Shown here one piece after another: positions 1-11,989 of a stretch of 64,000 bases of DNA (the stretch's first letter is position 1; every line of letters begins with the position of its first letter). Made by a program: the position numbers and the translations under genes. The stretch is from contig JAPFBL010000035.1 in the NCBI GenBank assembly GCA_026182355.1, positions 992,001 through 1,056,000 on the forward strand, read 5' to 3'. Origin of the DNA: Hermatobates lingyangjiaoensis (Eukaryota; Arthropoda; Insecta; Hemiptera; Hermatobatidae). The notes under the pieces are model-generated. The model made no database searches and was not told the DNA's origin. It saw nothing but the letters and a program-made list of their open reading frames with translations.

Positions 1-1150
1 GGTCTGATGAGCCTCAGTATAACAGTTTAATAAAAAAATAATAAATACTTGTCTTATCCTTCTAAATCAATGATATGAAGTTTGCTATTACAAAACAAAG
101 GAATATAGCCACATTAGAATTTGTCAAATTATTAAACTCATCAACCATGATTTTCGAAATATTACCACAGACGATATTACGTCTACACGATGGCTACATT
201 AATATACAAACAAACTCAATTAGTTGTCAAAGAGTTTGTATATTATTTTCATTTATAGTAAGGTTGAGAATAGGCCACTCCAGATGGATTTTTTTAAACA
301 AAAGAGTGAAACAAAATTGTTATGTAGAAGTTTAATATAAAAATTAGAATTTTAATGAGTTAAATATAATAATATAAGAATAATTTTCTTAAATCTAAAA
401 AAACAACGCCAATTAAAAATATATTTTCTGATGCATTTTATTCCATGATGGTATAAAACTATAATAGTAATGGATACTTCTCTAACACCTTTTTGAAAGT
501 CGCTAGTGAACTTGAATCTTAGTCTTTTCTCATTTCTTGTGGTTTGGAAGCTCATTGTTATTTCCAGTGTTTATTGAAAAATCTTGTTAACGAGTTTACT
601 AGATGAAATTCAGCCCCTCAGTTTAATAACTTTAATGATATGCCAGAATAATCAATGATTTCATGTTTCTTACAACGATAAAATAAACGAATAATACATT
701 ATTAATTAATATGTCTGTATACTCACAGTGCAATAAAACAAAAAATAATTTGGTTGTTGAGTATGCTATTATGGTTGCTTATAGTAAAGTTTAATGTAGG
801 CTACTCCAGATTTTATTAATAGTAAACTTTCTACACAAAACTTAATTCAATGATAAGACTAGCTTGAAATTGCTTTTCTTTTAATAGTTTAGTTTGTTTG
901 AAGAAAATTTGTATTCATTAATGGCCTTCATTACTTTACTGTCTGTAAAGTATATTAATTACAATTTAATTTTTTGTAGATTTTGTACAGATTTATGTGT
1001 ATGGAGGTCGGCTGAGTCCATTTAGTTCAAACTTCACTTCGTTTGTTAATACTTTTGAACTATGAAAGCCTGTTTTGATCGCTGTGTACCTTAGCTTTCC
1101 AGCCATAACACCAATAAATCAAATCAGGCCGACGACTTTTTGCGTTTTAC
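1..1150. other. AT-rich intergenic DNA with boundary motifs of a dispersed repeat
   Basis: No coding region is recognised here. Two stretches, at about 250-290 and 775-815, carry the motif 'GTAGGCCACTCCAGA' or a close variant, preceded by a 'TATAGTAA' block. The same boundary motif recurs near 3213, 4702, 46455 and 52743. The sequence left of about 285 also resembles the interior of the copies at 3213 and 52743, so the window probably opens inside a copy of that repeat. The short reading frames here look like chance. Confidence 0.5.
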
Positions 1151-1158
1151 CCTTTTGT

Positions 1159-1191
1159 CACCCCCAGGTTGGCCACAACAACTTGGGGGTG
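1159..1191. repeat. 33-nt stem-loop
   Basis: CACCCCCAGGTTG is followed by a 7-nt loop and then CAACTTGGGGGTG. The 13-bp arms pair throughout if one G-U pair is allowed. The stem spans the putative splice acceptor at 1166-1167. Confidence 0.6.
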
Positions 1192-1250
1192 TCCAAGGTG
1201 GACCTCGCGGAGGCGGGCACCACGATGCTATGTCGCGCATGAACATGTGA
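1168..1250 (+). CDS. possible terminal coding exon of an unidentified gene to the left
   Basis: A GC- and CpG-rich island sits in very AT-rich DNA. A pyrimidine tract ending in CCCCCAG (AG at 1166-1167) looks like a strong splice acceptor. From 1168 one frame reads a short Gly/Gln-rich tail, with WPQQLGG near its start and DAMSRMNM before a TGA at 1248-1250. Two other frames are also partly open, one as far as a TAG near 1345, so the frame is not settled. I do not recognise the protein. If real, it would be the last exon of a + strand gene whose earlier exons lie outside the window. The island could instead belong to a transposon: a 13-bp inverted repeat (1159-1191) overlaps the proposed acceptor. 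Confidence 0.25.
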
Positions 1251-3212
1251 TGGAGGTGTGTTCACTCTACTCGTATGAAAGGATCCAGTTGGAATGGAAT
1301 ACAGGCAGTGAGGCCAGCCAAATATACCCGAACTATGAAAACCGTTAGTAGGTAAATATTTCTTAGTTTTCTTGAAAAAATATTAACTCACGTAAAATTG
1401 AGTGAGGTTCATTAGTTGTGTAGTTGCTCCGTGAGTTTATGGATGTCCAATTGTCTAACGTTTTGGTTATGCTCATTTTTGTCCCTTTTAGTTTGTTTGA
1501 AGTAATTTCTTGAAGTGTTTGATGTCTTTTGGTCCCTTCCCTATTGTTCGTAAGTGGTTAGCAAACTTGGAATTCCTTCCATTGTTCAAAGCTTTTCCTG
1601 TTTGCAGTATTTGTCTTCAGTCATTGCATTCAATATGTATACTTGTAGCTTCCTACTTGAATTCAATAATGGTGTGTAGATTATATTTACTAGGTCAGTA
1701 GAATTAAAACCTAATATTAACGTTTCCTTTTTTACTAAAGTCCTTTTTGGTTGGTGTAGCTACATAACTTCCCCATACATACATACATAGCTGTTAGTCA
1801 TACATTTTCGATACTTGCATTATCAGTTGTGTAGTGATCGATTTTTCTTTTATTTTGTGTTCTTTTAATTAATTTGCGTCAAAATATATTACGATTAGTG
1901 TCATAGAGATTATTAATAATATTGTGAATGCAGTAATTAATTTCTTCCTGACAATGAACGATTTAAAAAACTGGTCCAATTTTAATGAAAACATAATACG
2001 TAAGTTGCAATATTTTATATTAATAACTTATTGACTGAGTTTAACTATAAATTTAACTATGTTTAACTATAAGTTTAGAATTAGTTTAAATTCCAAATGT
2101 CAGAAAAAAAAAAAAATAATTGTAAACATCGGTTTCAGAGAATATAGTTACGTGGAACAAAAAATCACGAACACACTCTCACACACATATACACACATTT
2201 TCTTCTCTACTCCACATATTTTGGTACGTGTGAGTGTCAAGAACAAGCTGATATTACAAAATAATCATCTCTACTTCTCTAGAGCTTTGATGACGTGTAA
2301 AAATAAAATTGTTTTGGTAGCAATTTGTAGACTACAATCTACCGATTTTCCCGTTTAGACAGCTGTGCGTTGGAGGATATATATGTTTTCGTTGTTAACA
2401 TGAAATATAAAGTAATGACTGTAATTAACCGCTTTCGAGCTAAAGGTCAAAGTTTGTTGAATGAGATTAGCCAGTACTATTGGGAAAAGCTAAAATAATT
2501 TAATAATGAAAAGGGGTGTAGTTGTGGGGCATTACCTAATGGTTGCGTGAGGAGCAACAATAATTACTGTCTCCAGACCCCCACGCACCCCTGCTATCTA
2601 ATCATGCCCCCTTCTTGACTCGACCACTCCAGGCCAACTGCACTGGTGGAAGAGTCTCCAAATGAGAAACTACTACTCCTGTTACACACCTCTCGTAGAA
2701 CTGCACCAATAACGGTTATCTGCGGTGCAAAAGAAAAAATACTATTCAAATACAAGCAATAAAACAGTCAAATAAATCTGAAGTGAGCCTCCACACGACT
2801 TTATTTACACAACCATAAACGAGTAACCCCCCACCCACCACTTCGCGTGTTTGTGCGAATTACAATGATTAATTTAACAAACCATGGCTAATATACTGTT
2901 ATAGTTGTTTAGTTATTTCTATATAGAATCAACATTAAGTAGATTTCAAGAAAATAATTTTTTTTTGTAAAATCATTTCAAAAATCAAATGAAATAAAAA
3001 TTAATTTAAAAAATAAATTAAAAATTAAATAAATAAAAATTAATGTAATTCACATTAATAGATTAATTAATAGATTATTGATAGATGAATGGTTATTTTT
3101 ATGAAACCAAAAAACTCATTTCTAACAATATTACTATTAAACTTCAGTTTTTATTTCTACAAATGAATATAACTTGAGATGATTGAAACTTATCAGATCT
3201 TAATATAAAACA

Positions 3213-4060
3213 TCTGGAGTGGCCTGCACTCAAATTTACTATAAGTAAAAATATAATTTGTTTATATGTGGTTATAGTAATTTTATTAGTTATAAGAAAC
3301 GTGAAATCATTGATCTCTCTGACATGTTATCAACTGAGGGCCTGAATCTTACTGGACTCGTACGCTCCGCGACTACACCTGCCATATTGATACTAATATG
3401 CAATTGTAGTAACAAAATGTTAACTTCCAATTTTAAGTTCTTTAAAATTATAAATCTTAAATTATAATCTTTAAAATTATAAGTTCTTAATGACCTTTAT
3501 AAATGCACATAGAGAAGTATCCCTCACTTCTATAGTTTCATGTGCTATTTAAGAAAAGATCTTTATCCAATCCAAGGTGATTATTTTAAATACAGATAAA
3601 CTGTGGTTGAAGGTTTCGTTCTACCTCTTCCAGACAGAGAGTCAACATTCTGTATATGATGCCAAGTACAGTTTTCTTTCATGGTAGATAACTAAACAAA
3701 TTTTTTAATAGATATTCTATGTATATTTATAAATTCTCCCTTTGAAGTTATAATATTCATTACAAATGTAAGTGCATTTGAAATGAGCTTTTTAAACTAA
3801 ATTGAACTCAACTGTTCTTGACATGTTTTAACTGCTTTTTTTTCTGTTCTTTCATCTCCCATAGACGATGATCATTTTGGAAAATAAACAGAAATATATC
3901 ATTTTTGATATAAATGTCTAAGTGGGAGGAGTTTATTAATCTTTAATCCTGGAGGTAGCACACATTCTGATTGATTTAGTTATCACTGTAAACGCATATT
4001 TTTTGTATTTCAAACAAATATCAATCATAATATCATGATTACTATACTTCACTTATAGTA
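3213..4060 (+). repeat. dispersed repeat A, copy 1
   Basis: The copy starts with CTGGAGTGGCCTGCACTC followed by a TTTACTATAAGTAAA palindrome. It aligns by eye along most of its length with 52743-53640, sharing blocks such as the 'ggactcg(t/c)acgctc' segment, 'agagaagt..c.ctcact', 'atctttatcca' and 'ataaatgtctaagt'. The start also matches 4702-4740. No protein is recognised, so the type of element is unknown. Confidence 0.55.
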
Positions 4061-4089
4061 AAGTCAGAAACAATCACAACATATGGTAG

Positions 4090-4408
4090 TCAAATTCACA
4101 CAAGGAGTTCTTGAGATTTTTGGTCATAAAACATACAACTCCTGATTATAAGCCGACGTTTCGCCAAAAGTTGTTTGGCATTTTCAAGGCTTGACTTAGA
4201 AGAAACACCATTTACCGGTCCATGCTTATATCTGGCTACATCATAACATGATGATGATGCAGCCAGACATAAGCATGGACCGGTAAATGGTGTTTCCCCT
4301 ATGTCAAGCCTTGAAAATGCCAAACAACTTTTGGCGAAACGTCGGCTTATAATCAGGAGTTGTATGTTTTATGACCAAAATCCTCAAAAACCCCTTGTGT
4401 GAATTTGA
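4090..4408. repeat. 319-bp near-perfect palindrome (foldback)
   Basis: The two arms meet near 4249 and are almost identical inverted copies. Each arm carries a copy of a hammerhead-like motif (4150-4192 on -, 4306-4348 on +). The small reading frame inside on the - strand is a product of the palindrome and is not a gene. Confidence 0.85.
4306..4348 (+). ncRNA. degenerate hammerhead-like motif (mirror copy at 4150-4192 on -)
   Basis: AAGCC pairs with GGCTT across the motif. The first core box is changed: TTGAAAA instead of CTGANGA. Next come one unpaired T, a helix of GCCAAA with TTTGGC, then GAAAC and GTC, the classical cleavage triplet. Helices I and II are intact but the first catalytic box is mutated, so it is probably inactive. 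Confidence 0.4.
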
Positions 4409-4701
4409 AATATCAGTGGTCGAGGAGCTATATCAATAATACAAAATCACAACATAGTCTTTGTACAAATCCGGGGCATGAAAATTAATTAAAATAAAAG
4501 CATAATATTTATTGCCTGAAATATAATTGAAATAATAGGTAAAAGCCTATCCGTAAATTTACTGACATATGTGTGATTTTAGAGAAGAGTACTTTGAAGC
4601 AGTTGCCTTTTTAGCCAATAATGCGGCTTGCTCAGAACTGAAATGGGTGCCGAATTATAAATGAGACAAACTTTCCACCTCTAAAACAGTAAAAAAAAAA
4701 C

Positions 4702-5230
4702 TGGAGTACTCTACATTCAACTTTCCTACAAGTAAACATATTATGAAACTTCTCAACGGACAATTGAATTTTGGTTTTATTTTAATGACGTAAAATTAAA
4801 CTCACTGTTAGAGTATTATCAAACAACTAGATAATCAATTGAATTATTTCATTTCTATTATTGCAGCTATATCCATATTATCAGTTACAACAAACCAAAG
4901 GCATTGAATAATCTGAGATGTTACTGAGGGCTTGAGTCTATATTAATTTTATATTTTTAAACAAAGTGCTTGATCCTAATCGGAAATATTTAAATTAACG
5001 CTATATTTGACCACTTTTTTTTTTAAATCCAAGTTTAAATTTATAGATTCTAATGAACTTAATAACAATTCTTAGAAAAGTGTCATTCTTTTCTATTGGC
5101 TTCAGCTAACATTTAGAAATATTATTAACCTCATAATTACAATTCGCATAGAATATATTCACAGGTTTCCACCTCTTCTTTCACTAGCATTAATAGTATG
5201 ATGTTCATTAGTGGGAGATAAATAAGATAG
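4702..5230 (+). repeat. dispersed repeat A, diverged copy
   Basis: The copy opens with CTGGAGTACTCTACATTC and a variant of the TTTACTATAAGTAAA block. It contains 'gagatgttactgagggcttgagtct', which resembles the block near 3320-3350 in copy 1. Similarity fades towards the right, so the end is approximate. Confidence 0.4.
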
Positions 5231-7150
5231 TTCAGTTTGATATTCTAGGTATTTTTTGAAATCTTTCTTTTGAAGATAAGTTAAGGTTATTGTAATATAA
5301 TGGATTGAGTAAAATAATTACATAACTTTCAAAATTACATATTGAATTAAAGTAAAATAATTCAATAAAACTTGCCAAAGAAAGTTTTATTGAATTCAAC
5401 ATTTTCCAACCGGATAACAACCTCATTCCCTCTATTCGTTGTGACCAAGTACTCCAAGCAAAAGTCGACTTATTGTTACTAGTTTCAATATGAAATTTTA
5501 ACCAATCAGTATACCAGACAAGAGACTCATTCTTGAAATCAGCATGCTTTCAATCTGAAGCAACCTACAGTCAAATTATTAATGTTCCTCTTAATAAATT
5601 TCAAAACATTTTTCCCCATAGAGATTACTGTTTTTTGCTAGTTTCAATAGACCATAAAATATATTTCTTTAAGAAAAATACTCTTAATACTAGGTATGAT
5701 TGTTTTTTGCAGTTTATCATGGTTAAATTGGGATACATTTTCATTTTACAACTAAAGTGTAAAATAGGCCTGATTTTATCACAGCATAAATAGTAATTTT
5801 TTTGAGCCTAAGTGTAAATTTGGGGTTAAAATGTCATGCTTGACGAAAGAATATCACACAACATAAGCCTACTTCTGTGGTCTCAACCACTGTATCTGCT
5901 ATATTTATATTCCTTTTCCATGTAACTAGCTATATATGGCTTTTCCAATTCAATTAGTATTTTATTTAAACACACTTCAAGCTATTTGCGTACCTCTGAG
6001 AATTCAAGTTCAGTATTATTAACAAAAAAATCTTACAGATCATTCTTTCATCTTGAAAAAGGCATAAGGACTGTTTTAGCTGGTGGATATTACCATATGT
6101 TAACAGATAGGAAAGTTACGTTTAGTCACCTGCATATTTTTATCGCTAATGACTTTTACAGATTTATTTATGCATGAAGACCATCTGAAAAGTCATTCGA
6201 ATCAAACTCCTCCACAAACTCCATCGAGGCATGATTCCACTTTTTTTGTTTTACTTGTGTTCATATAGGGAGTATGATCCACTAGTGTTTGAAAAAATAC
6301 TAAAAACATCACTTATTATACATCAACGCTTTAGTTATATATATAAGAACTTAATTTAGAAAGTTTTTTACATCAATGTATGAGCGGGAAAATGAGACCA
6401 CTCCAATTCAAACTGGATGTCATTTGGTCATTGCTAATTTGATTTGATTTGATTGTCATTGTCATTTGTTAGCAATATCTACAGAATTCTTTAATATAGT
6501 ATATATTTAAATGAAAGTTAATTGATTTTCAATAATTTTTTAGGAGTATAAAGTATTTTGGACATTAATTATCTGTGGTTGTAGTTTATCTTTTGAATTA
6601 TTTTAATACTCAAAATAGTAAATTTAAAATTATAAATACATTTAAAGAAGGTAAATTTAATAGGATTACATAATTATTTGTTAAGTATAAAACTTATTGT
6701 TTAATCATTGTTTCTGAAATTTTTTTTGTAACGACGTGTACAAGAATTAATTAAACTTCAAGAATATTCACAAAATATTTACAAATCTGTATAATTAATT
6801 ATTGATTATAATATAATTAAAGCAAGCGATATTCTGATAGTATGATATCCAGCATTGTTCATAACTACATGATATTTGATGTAGGTTAGTGTTGAGTTAC
6901 ATTAGTGGACTGAAATTCGAGTAATAATAGAAATGGATCTCTGAAATTGAATGCTTACTCAAGTCAGTGATCAAATGAAACTATGCAACAGGAGTCGAGT
7001 GCTTATTACCTCTGTCAACCCAGCTGCGCATGCAATTTATTGTAGATATTTCTGTACAGTTTAAGAGGTACAGCCTTAATTTTAATTATATTGTTACATA
7101 ATTTCAGAAGGAAAATTAATCTAGTTATTAATTTTACTCACAGTTGGCTG
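5231..7150. other. AT-rich DNA upstream of COX5A; nothing recognised
   Basis: No coding region, RNA gene or clear element was recognised. The COX5A promoter and transcription start should lie near the right end of this stretch, but no TATA box or initiator can be assigned with confidence. Confidence 0.4.
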
Positions 7151-7203
7151 ACCTGATTAGCATCTGGTAGTTTTTAGACCAGTGTGATTTTATTCAAAGG
7201 AAG

Positions 7204-7481
7204 ATGTTAAGCAGGTTAGCGTCTAGTTCTGTTCATTTTTTAAGGAAGACTTGGCTGCCAATGCAGAACAACTTTAGAAGCATTTCTAGAATAGATGATC
7301 CTGATGAAGAGGAATTCATTTGCAAATATGAGCTCTACTTTAATCGGTGTGATATTGACGGATGGGAAGTGAGGAAGGGACTGGATGACCTGCATGGTAT
7401 GGACCTTGTTCCGGACCCCAGGATTATTAATGCGGCTCTTCGAGCATGCAGGAGAGTCAACGATTACGCCCTTTGTATAAG
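7204..7481 (+). CDS. COX5A: cytochrome c oxidase subunit 5A, first coding exon
   Basis: This exon encodes residues 1-92 and two bases of codon 93. COX5A is a nuclear-encoded subunit of mitochondrial complex IV. It is a small all-helical protein on the matrix side that supports the electron-transferring core. Residues 1 to about 29 are basic, with no acidic residue before Asp31 (MLSRLASSSV at the start), as expected of a mitochondrial import signal. Family landmarks follow: FNRCDIDGWEVRKGL, LVPDPRIINAALRACRRVND and ALCIR. The exon ends at AG|GTATTT (intron from 7482) in phase 2. The frame running on past the donor loses all family similarity, which supports the splice site. The ATG at 7204 gives a 148-residue product, close to the usual precursor of about 150. 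Confidence 0.95.
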
Positions 7482-7559
7482 GTATTTACTTAAGGGTTTA
7501 TTGCTTCCTCAGAGCATTATTATTGCTATCACATTTAATACTTCGACTTGTCTGACGTC

Positions 7560-9340
7560 TTATTGATTCCAATGCTATACAAGTATGTCCTAAGTCATGT
7601 TGAACGTTTTGACTCTTAATGCATGTTCAGAAAATAAAATGACTCACATTTTCTGCTTAAATATTCAATAGTTCAAATTAAGTACAGTTAAACCATTTTA
7701 TCTTAACTTAGGTTAATTATTAACCGTGAGCGTTATCTGTTCTTTGTTATTTAATCGTATTATTGATCCTTATGGAGTTCAGTATCAGTGTGTACTAAAG
7801 AAAAAAAATCTTTTTTTAAATGAAATGGTCTTAAAATAGAAATCAATATTAAATAATACAAACCTATTTTAAGTGAAAAATAAATGTTGATCAAAAATTC
7901 CTCAAATTGTAATTACAATCAAACGGTGAAACATTTCTTCCTTGTTATCAAAATTTTTTCCTAGAATTATTAACTACATTGATAAATAACAACCTTATTA
8001 ATTGTATGCGTTAGAATTAAAGGAAAAGTTGACAAAATAAAATATTATATATGTTTGTTTAATGATATTAAAATAAGTATTTGAATTCGAATAGTTACGT
8101 TTATTAATACAATTTAAGTATTTAATTAGTTTCTTGATAGCCTTTTTACTGAAGGGTCTTATGTTTAACTTTAAAAATGTTAAAAGAACACCAAAAATAA
8201 ACTGCATAAAATATAAAGAGTTTAAACAGTAGGAATAACATATTACATAACATTTATGCACTCATTAAAGCCAAATGGGGCCAATGATCTGAAATGACAA
8301 AAGAGGTAGTTTTTTTTAATTAAAAATTTTTCTGTTGGCATGTATTACTACAAGTCCATATTTGAAAATTATTGATCTATGGCTATAAGTGCAAAAAAAG
8401 CAGTATCGATAGGTGGAGCAAAAGCTTAAAATGTTTAGAACTATTTTTCAAACAGAACTGGTTATGATCTCATTCCATAAAATGATATATCGAAATACTA
8501 ACCATATAAGATGCATATATGTTGTTACTTCTTATGAAATTATTTATAATAAATAGTTTTAAAACATATGTATGCTTAAAGAGGTTATCATCATTTAGTA
8601 ATGACACTTCGTAAATTAAAAGTACTTTCATGAAGTGCTAGTGTCTAATCGGAGTAATTAAATATTGCATTCATTTAAAACAACAGTGAGTTTTTTTGGA
8701 AAGCCAGTTTTTTTATTGTCCTTGTTTGAAAAGAAAGCTTTTGAGGTACATCAAAAATGGGGTAAAATTTGTCATTAAAACAAAATATTTGCTTACAACA
8801 AAACTTCATCAGAGTGTCCTTTGTTTTGTTGTACTTTGATAGATCAAATGTTTACATACAATTCGCTTAGGACATCAATTTCAGCTTTGGCACCCTTTTG
8901 AAGTAGTTTACCAATTTAAGCTATACCCAATTTAATCTTTACATAATGGATTAATTACTTTGTTCACTTAATACGGTAACAGCCGTAATATAATATTGCT
9001 TGGATTGTTTATTTAAACTTGCGTTATTCCAAAGTAGCTATAATTTTACTTATATATTTCCTACATTATTTCTGAAATTTTAGAACATAAAATCATAGAA
9101 ACACAAATTATAAGTTTTACATCTTTCTTTGGTTTAATCTTTCACTTTTTTGGTACATATAATAATATTATATATGTTATATAAAACTGGCTTCTCAAAT
9201 GCCACATATTTTGGAACTGCAAATGCAATTAGAACAGAAGTAACATTTAAAACTAATAAAAAAACCTAAATGTCTTCTGAGAATCTTTTTAGTTTTGTTA
9301 TTTTCTGGTTAAACGCCAACCATTTTACAGAATCGGGACT
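7560..9340 (+). other. intron sequence, nothing recognised
   Basis: AT-rich unique-looking DNA. The short reading frames here have no protein-like composition. Confidence 0.4.
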
Positions 9341-9356
9341 TAACGGCTGTTTAAAG

Positions 9357-9959
9357 CAACGTTTTCAAACGTTTTTTCCCTCGACCCACAGCAAGAACCA
9401 CAGTTTACATCGAGACCCATAATACTTAGGTGTAATAAGACAAACTCTCTTTACTAGGTTCATTTCTTCTACATCGACCACATTTATATGCATTTTTCAA
9501 GATCTGTACATTGTTTATTTATGTGAATGAATATTAATTATTATATTTAGATAAACAAATATGATGAAAATTCCAAGGAGAGTATAGGGGTTCTATTAAA
9601 AAAAAATTAAGGAATGTATTTACTTGTTTGTTCATAAGCAGATGTTTCCAATTTGGAACAAGAAGACAATGATACACGCATATCAGGTGCAGTGTTGAGT
9701 TTGTTTCTGTCTTTAGTCTTTAATGTGGAAAACTGTGTTCACAGAATTAGGCAGTTGTGAAAGTTTATAGTAATAGAATAGCCTTTTTACATAGTAATGG
9801 AAATTCCCCTTTGTTCATAACCCAAAATGAGGCCAAATTTAATTTTTCAAAATCGCTCTTAAGTGTAAAGGATCAATTATTACTTTTTTTTGTCACGATC
9901 CATTACATTTTTCACGCGACCCGCTGAAAGGTCGGGTTCCATAATTTAAAAAAATGCTG
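9357..9959. mobile_element. non-autonomous hAT-type element, 603 bp
   Basis: The left end reads CAACGTTTTCAAACG and the right end, reversed, CAGCATTTTTTTAAA. These are imperfect terminal inverted repeats of the kind seen in hAT elements. The flanks are GTTTAAAG (9349-9356) and GTATAAAG (9960-9967), an 8-bp target duplication with one mismatch, the length expected of hAT. Inside, the 'CGACCCRC' blocks near both ends are also typical of hAT elements. No transposase is encoded. Sequence decay suggests an old insertion. Confidence 0.7.
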
Positions 9960-10763
9960 GTATAAAGCAACAATAAAAAAAGGAAACCTAAAAGTAAACA
10001 TGATCATTCTTTTTGAGTCCCTACTTGAACCACAATGATGGTCTGAATCAACATTTTTCACTGTGAACGATGAAATATCATTTAATCCTTTTTATGTTCA
10101 GAATATTTCGTAGAATGGTGGAAGTAAAGTTTTAATTCTCTAATTTTCTTGCCGTTTTATTTAAATCCATCGTAATTTTAAAGAAAAAGTTTAGCCGTAT
10201 GTATCTACATGGTGTGCATTGCTCAGGTTGTGAAATGCTGCACCTTGTGCTACCAGGAAGTGTTCGTTGTTGTCATTTCTTTACAGAAATATCTTGTTTT
10301 TAATTTTTTTCTTGTAAACCTATTATAACTAAACTAATTTTTGCTTAAAAATTTCTTTTATTTTGATGTTTCTTTTGATCAGCCAGTCGTCACTCATTTG
10401 TAATATATATACACCTTAATGCTTTTTAATGGCATACAAGTTTTGTTTTTGAAATTTATTAAATAATCTTTTTGGATTCACAGTATCACGAAATTACAAA
10501 AAAATAACTTTATAGACCTAATTGTATCCGTTCTTTTCCTTTTTTTTGACATATGTTATTATTTAATTGTATCATAAGGAATGAAAAAATGAAATAAATT
10601 CCGAAAATAGATATTTCTCATTCTTTATAGTATTAGTGTTTTATTTTGTGGACTTTTCCTGCTACATAAAACACTAAGCCCTAATTTGCTCCATTTCCCT
10701 GGTTATTGCGGTAATTTCCTCTTAATTGGGTAAAGTAAATGACAGAAGGGGGACCACTGGGAG

Positions 10764-10797
10764 GACTGTCCCAGATGGCCAATAGCCTGGGACAGTC
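10764..10797. repeat. stem-loop with perfect 11-bp arms
   Basis: GACTGTCCCAG and CTGGGACAGTC flank a 12-nt loop in a locally GC-richer patch (about 10740-10880). Pairing does not continue outside the 11 bp, so it is too short for a typical microRNA precursor. Function unknown. Confidence 0.55.
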
Positions 10798-11231
10798 GTC
10801 AGAGAAGCAATTACTTTATCTGACAGAGTGCCGACTAAGAGTTTTAACATCCCACCCAGAAGACTCAGTCTCATCTACTGACTGGTCAATAAACTATGTT
10901 TGTTTTTTGTTCTTTTTCATTTCAGGGTAGAATCTCTACTCCGAAGACTTTTGTTTAACCATGCTACTAGGGTGGTTAACACTATCCAGTTACATAGCTA
11001 TTAGAATACACTAATTGATATACATCTATACATATGCAATAATTACTTAATTTTGTTCATAGCAAAAAAGTAATAATAACATAAAAACATGTACATGAAA
11101 AATATGCAGTTTCATTAGTGAACATTAAAATAATGTTATAATTTAGTTTAATAAATTATATGTATATATATATATATATATAATTAAAGTTACAGCTAGA
11201 GAACACAAGAAAAAGGACGAACACTCACGAA

Positions 11232-11267
11232 TCTCGATAATTTCGGCGTGTTGCCGTCTTCAGGAGA
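11232..11267 (-). ncRNA. hammerhead-like motif, left arm of the 11181 palindrome
   Basis: Reading the - strand: TCTC, CTGAAGA, one base (C), helix GGC-aacac-GCC, GAAA, TTATC, GAGA. TCTC and GAGA can form helix I, and both core boxes are intact. Confidence 0.45.
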
Positions 11268-11433
11268 GTAGAAAGAAAGAAAATAAAAGGAGAAAGAATG
11301 AAGGAACGGAGACGTAAATGCGTCCACTGGCCGATGTAAACTCATACGTTTAATACGTAAACTAATACGTCCAGTGGACGCATTTACGTCTCCGTTCCTT
11401 CATTCTTTCTCCTTTTATTTTCTTTCTTTCTAC

Positions 11434-11469
11434 TCTCCTGAAGATGGCAAGACGCCGAAATTATCGAGA
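11434..11469 (+). ncRNA. hammerhead-like motif, right arm of the 11181 palindrome
   Basis: Reading the + strand: TCTC, CTGAAGA, one base (T), helix GGC-aagac-GCC, GAAA, TTATC, GAGA. The proposed cleavage triplet is ATC, and helix III would be a single A-U pair. The two arms differ at the unpaired base and in the loop but keep every pair. Confidence 0.45.
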
Positions 11470-11820
11470 TTCGTGAGTGTTCGTCCTTTTTCTTGTGTTC
11501 TCTAGCTGTAACTTTAATTATTTGTCCGTTCGGACCGTCTGTTTTCAATTCAAAGTATGTATATATATATATATTATATATATATATATATATTGGTGTA
11601 TGATGGGAGCAGGTCTTCTCTCAAACAGGTATTATTAAAAGTTGGCAGCAGCTTCTGCGTTGACCAATTTCTTGCTGATGTTCTCTAGTTTCCTTACTAG
11701 TTTGCGGTAACTTTCGGGTATTTTCCATAGGAGTTCTGGTAAAGACATGAAAGAAATAAAGTAGAACGCTAAACACTTTAAAACTTTAATCTAAAACTAT
11801 AATTTAAAACTTAATCTAAA

Positions 11821-11858
11821 ACACAAGCTTTCGGCTCACATTAGCCATCATCAGGTAA
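11821..11858 (-). ncRNA. hammerhead-like motif downstream of the Penelope-like remnant
   Basis: On the - strand: CTGATGA, one base (T), helix GGCT-aatgtg-AGCC, GAAA, GCTT, GTG. CTGATGA and GAAA match the hammerhead core. It lies about 65-100 nt beyond the end of the Penelope-like coding remnant on the same strand. Published work describes hammerheads in the terminal repeats of Penelope-like elements. Helix I is weak here (about 2-3 pairs). Confidence 0.5.
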
Positions 11859-11989
11859 AAAACGATTAACTAAAATAGTAAACAAAACAAAAGCTACGGT
11901 ACAAAGAGCAGTTAACAACTAACTATGATAGAAAAACAAAATATGCAGAAGGGAGGGAGGTGTAAGTGGGAGGGCCTGTGTAGGCATGC

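Larger units (their letters stand above)
11181..11520. repeat. 340-bp palindrome with hammerhead-like motifs, flanked by (TA)n
   Basis: The arms run from TAATTAAAGTTACAGCTAG inwards and its reverse complement at 11520. They are almost identical and the centre is near 11350. Each arm contains a hammerhead-like motif. TA microsatellites lie on both sides (about 11162-11182 and 11559-11594), and a TCCGTTCGGACCGT tail (11525-11538) follows the right arm. Confidence 0.85.

Noticed and set aside
1..25. CTGATGAG at the window start as a hammerhead box
   Set aside because: No GAAA box or hairpin follows within a plausible distance.
4096..4323. 75-residue open frame on the - strand
   Set aside because: It lies wholly inside the 319-bp palindrome and has no protein-like features.
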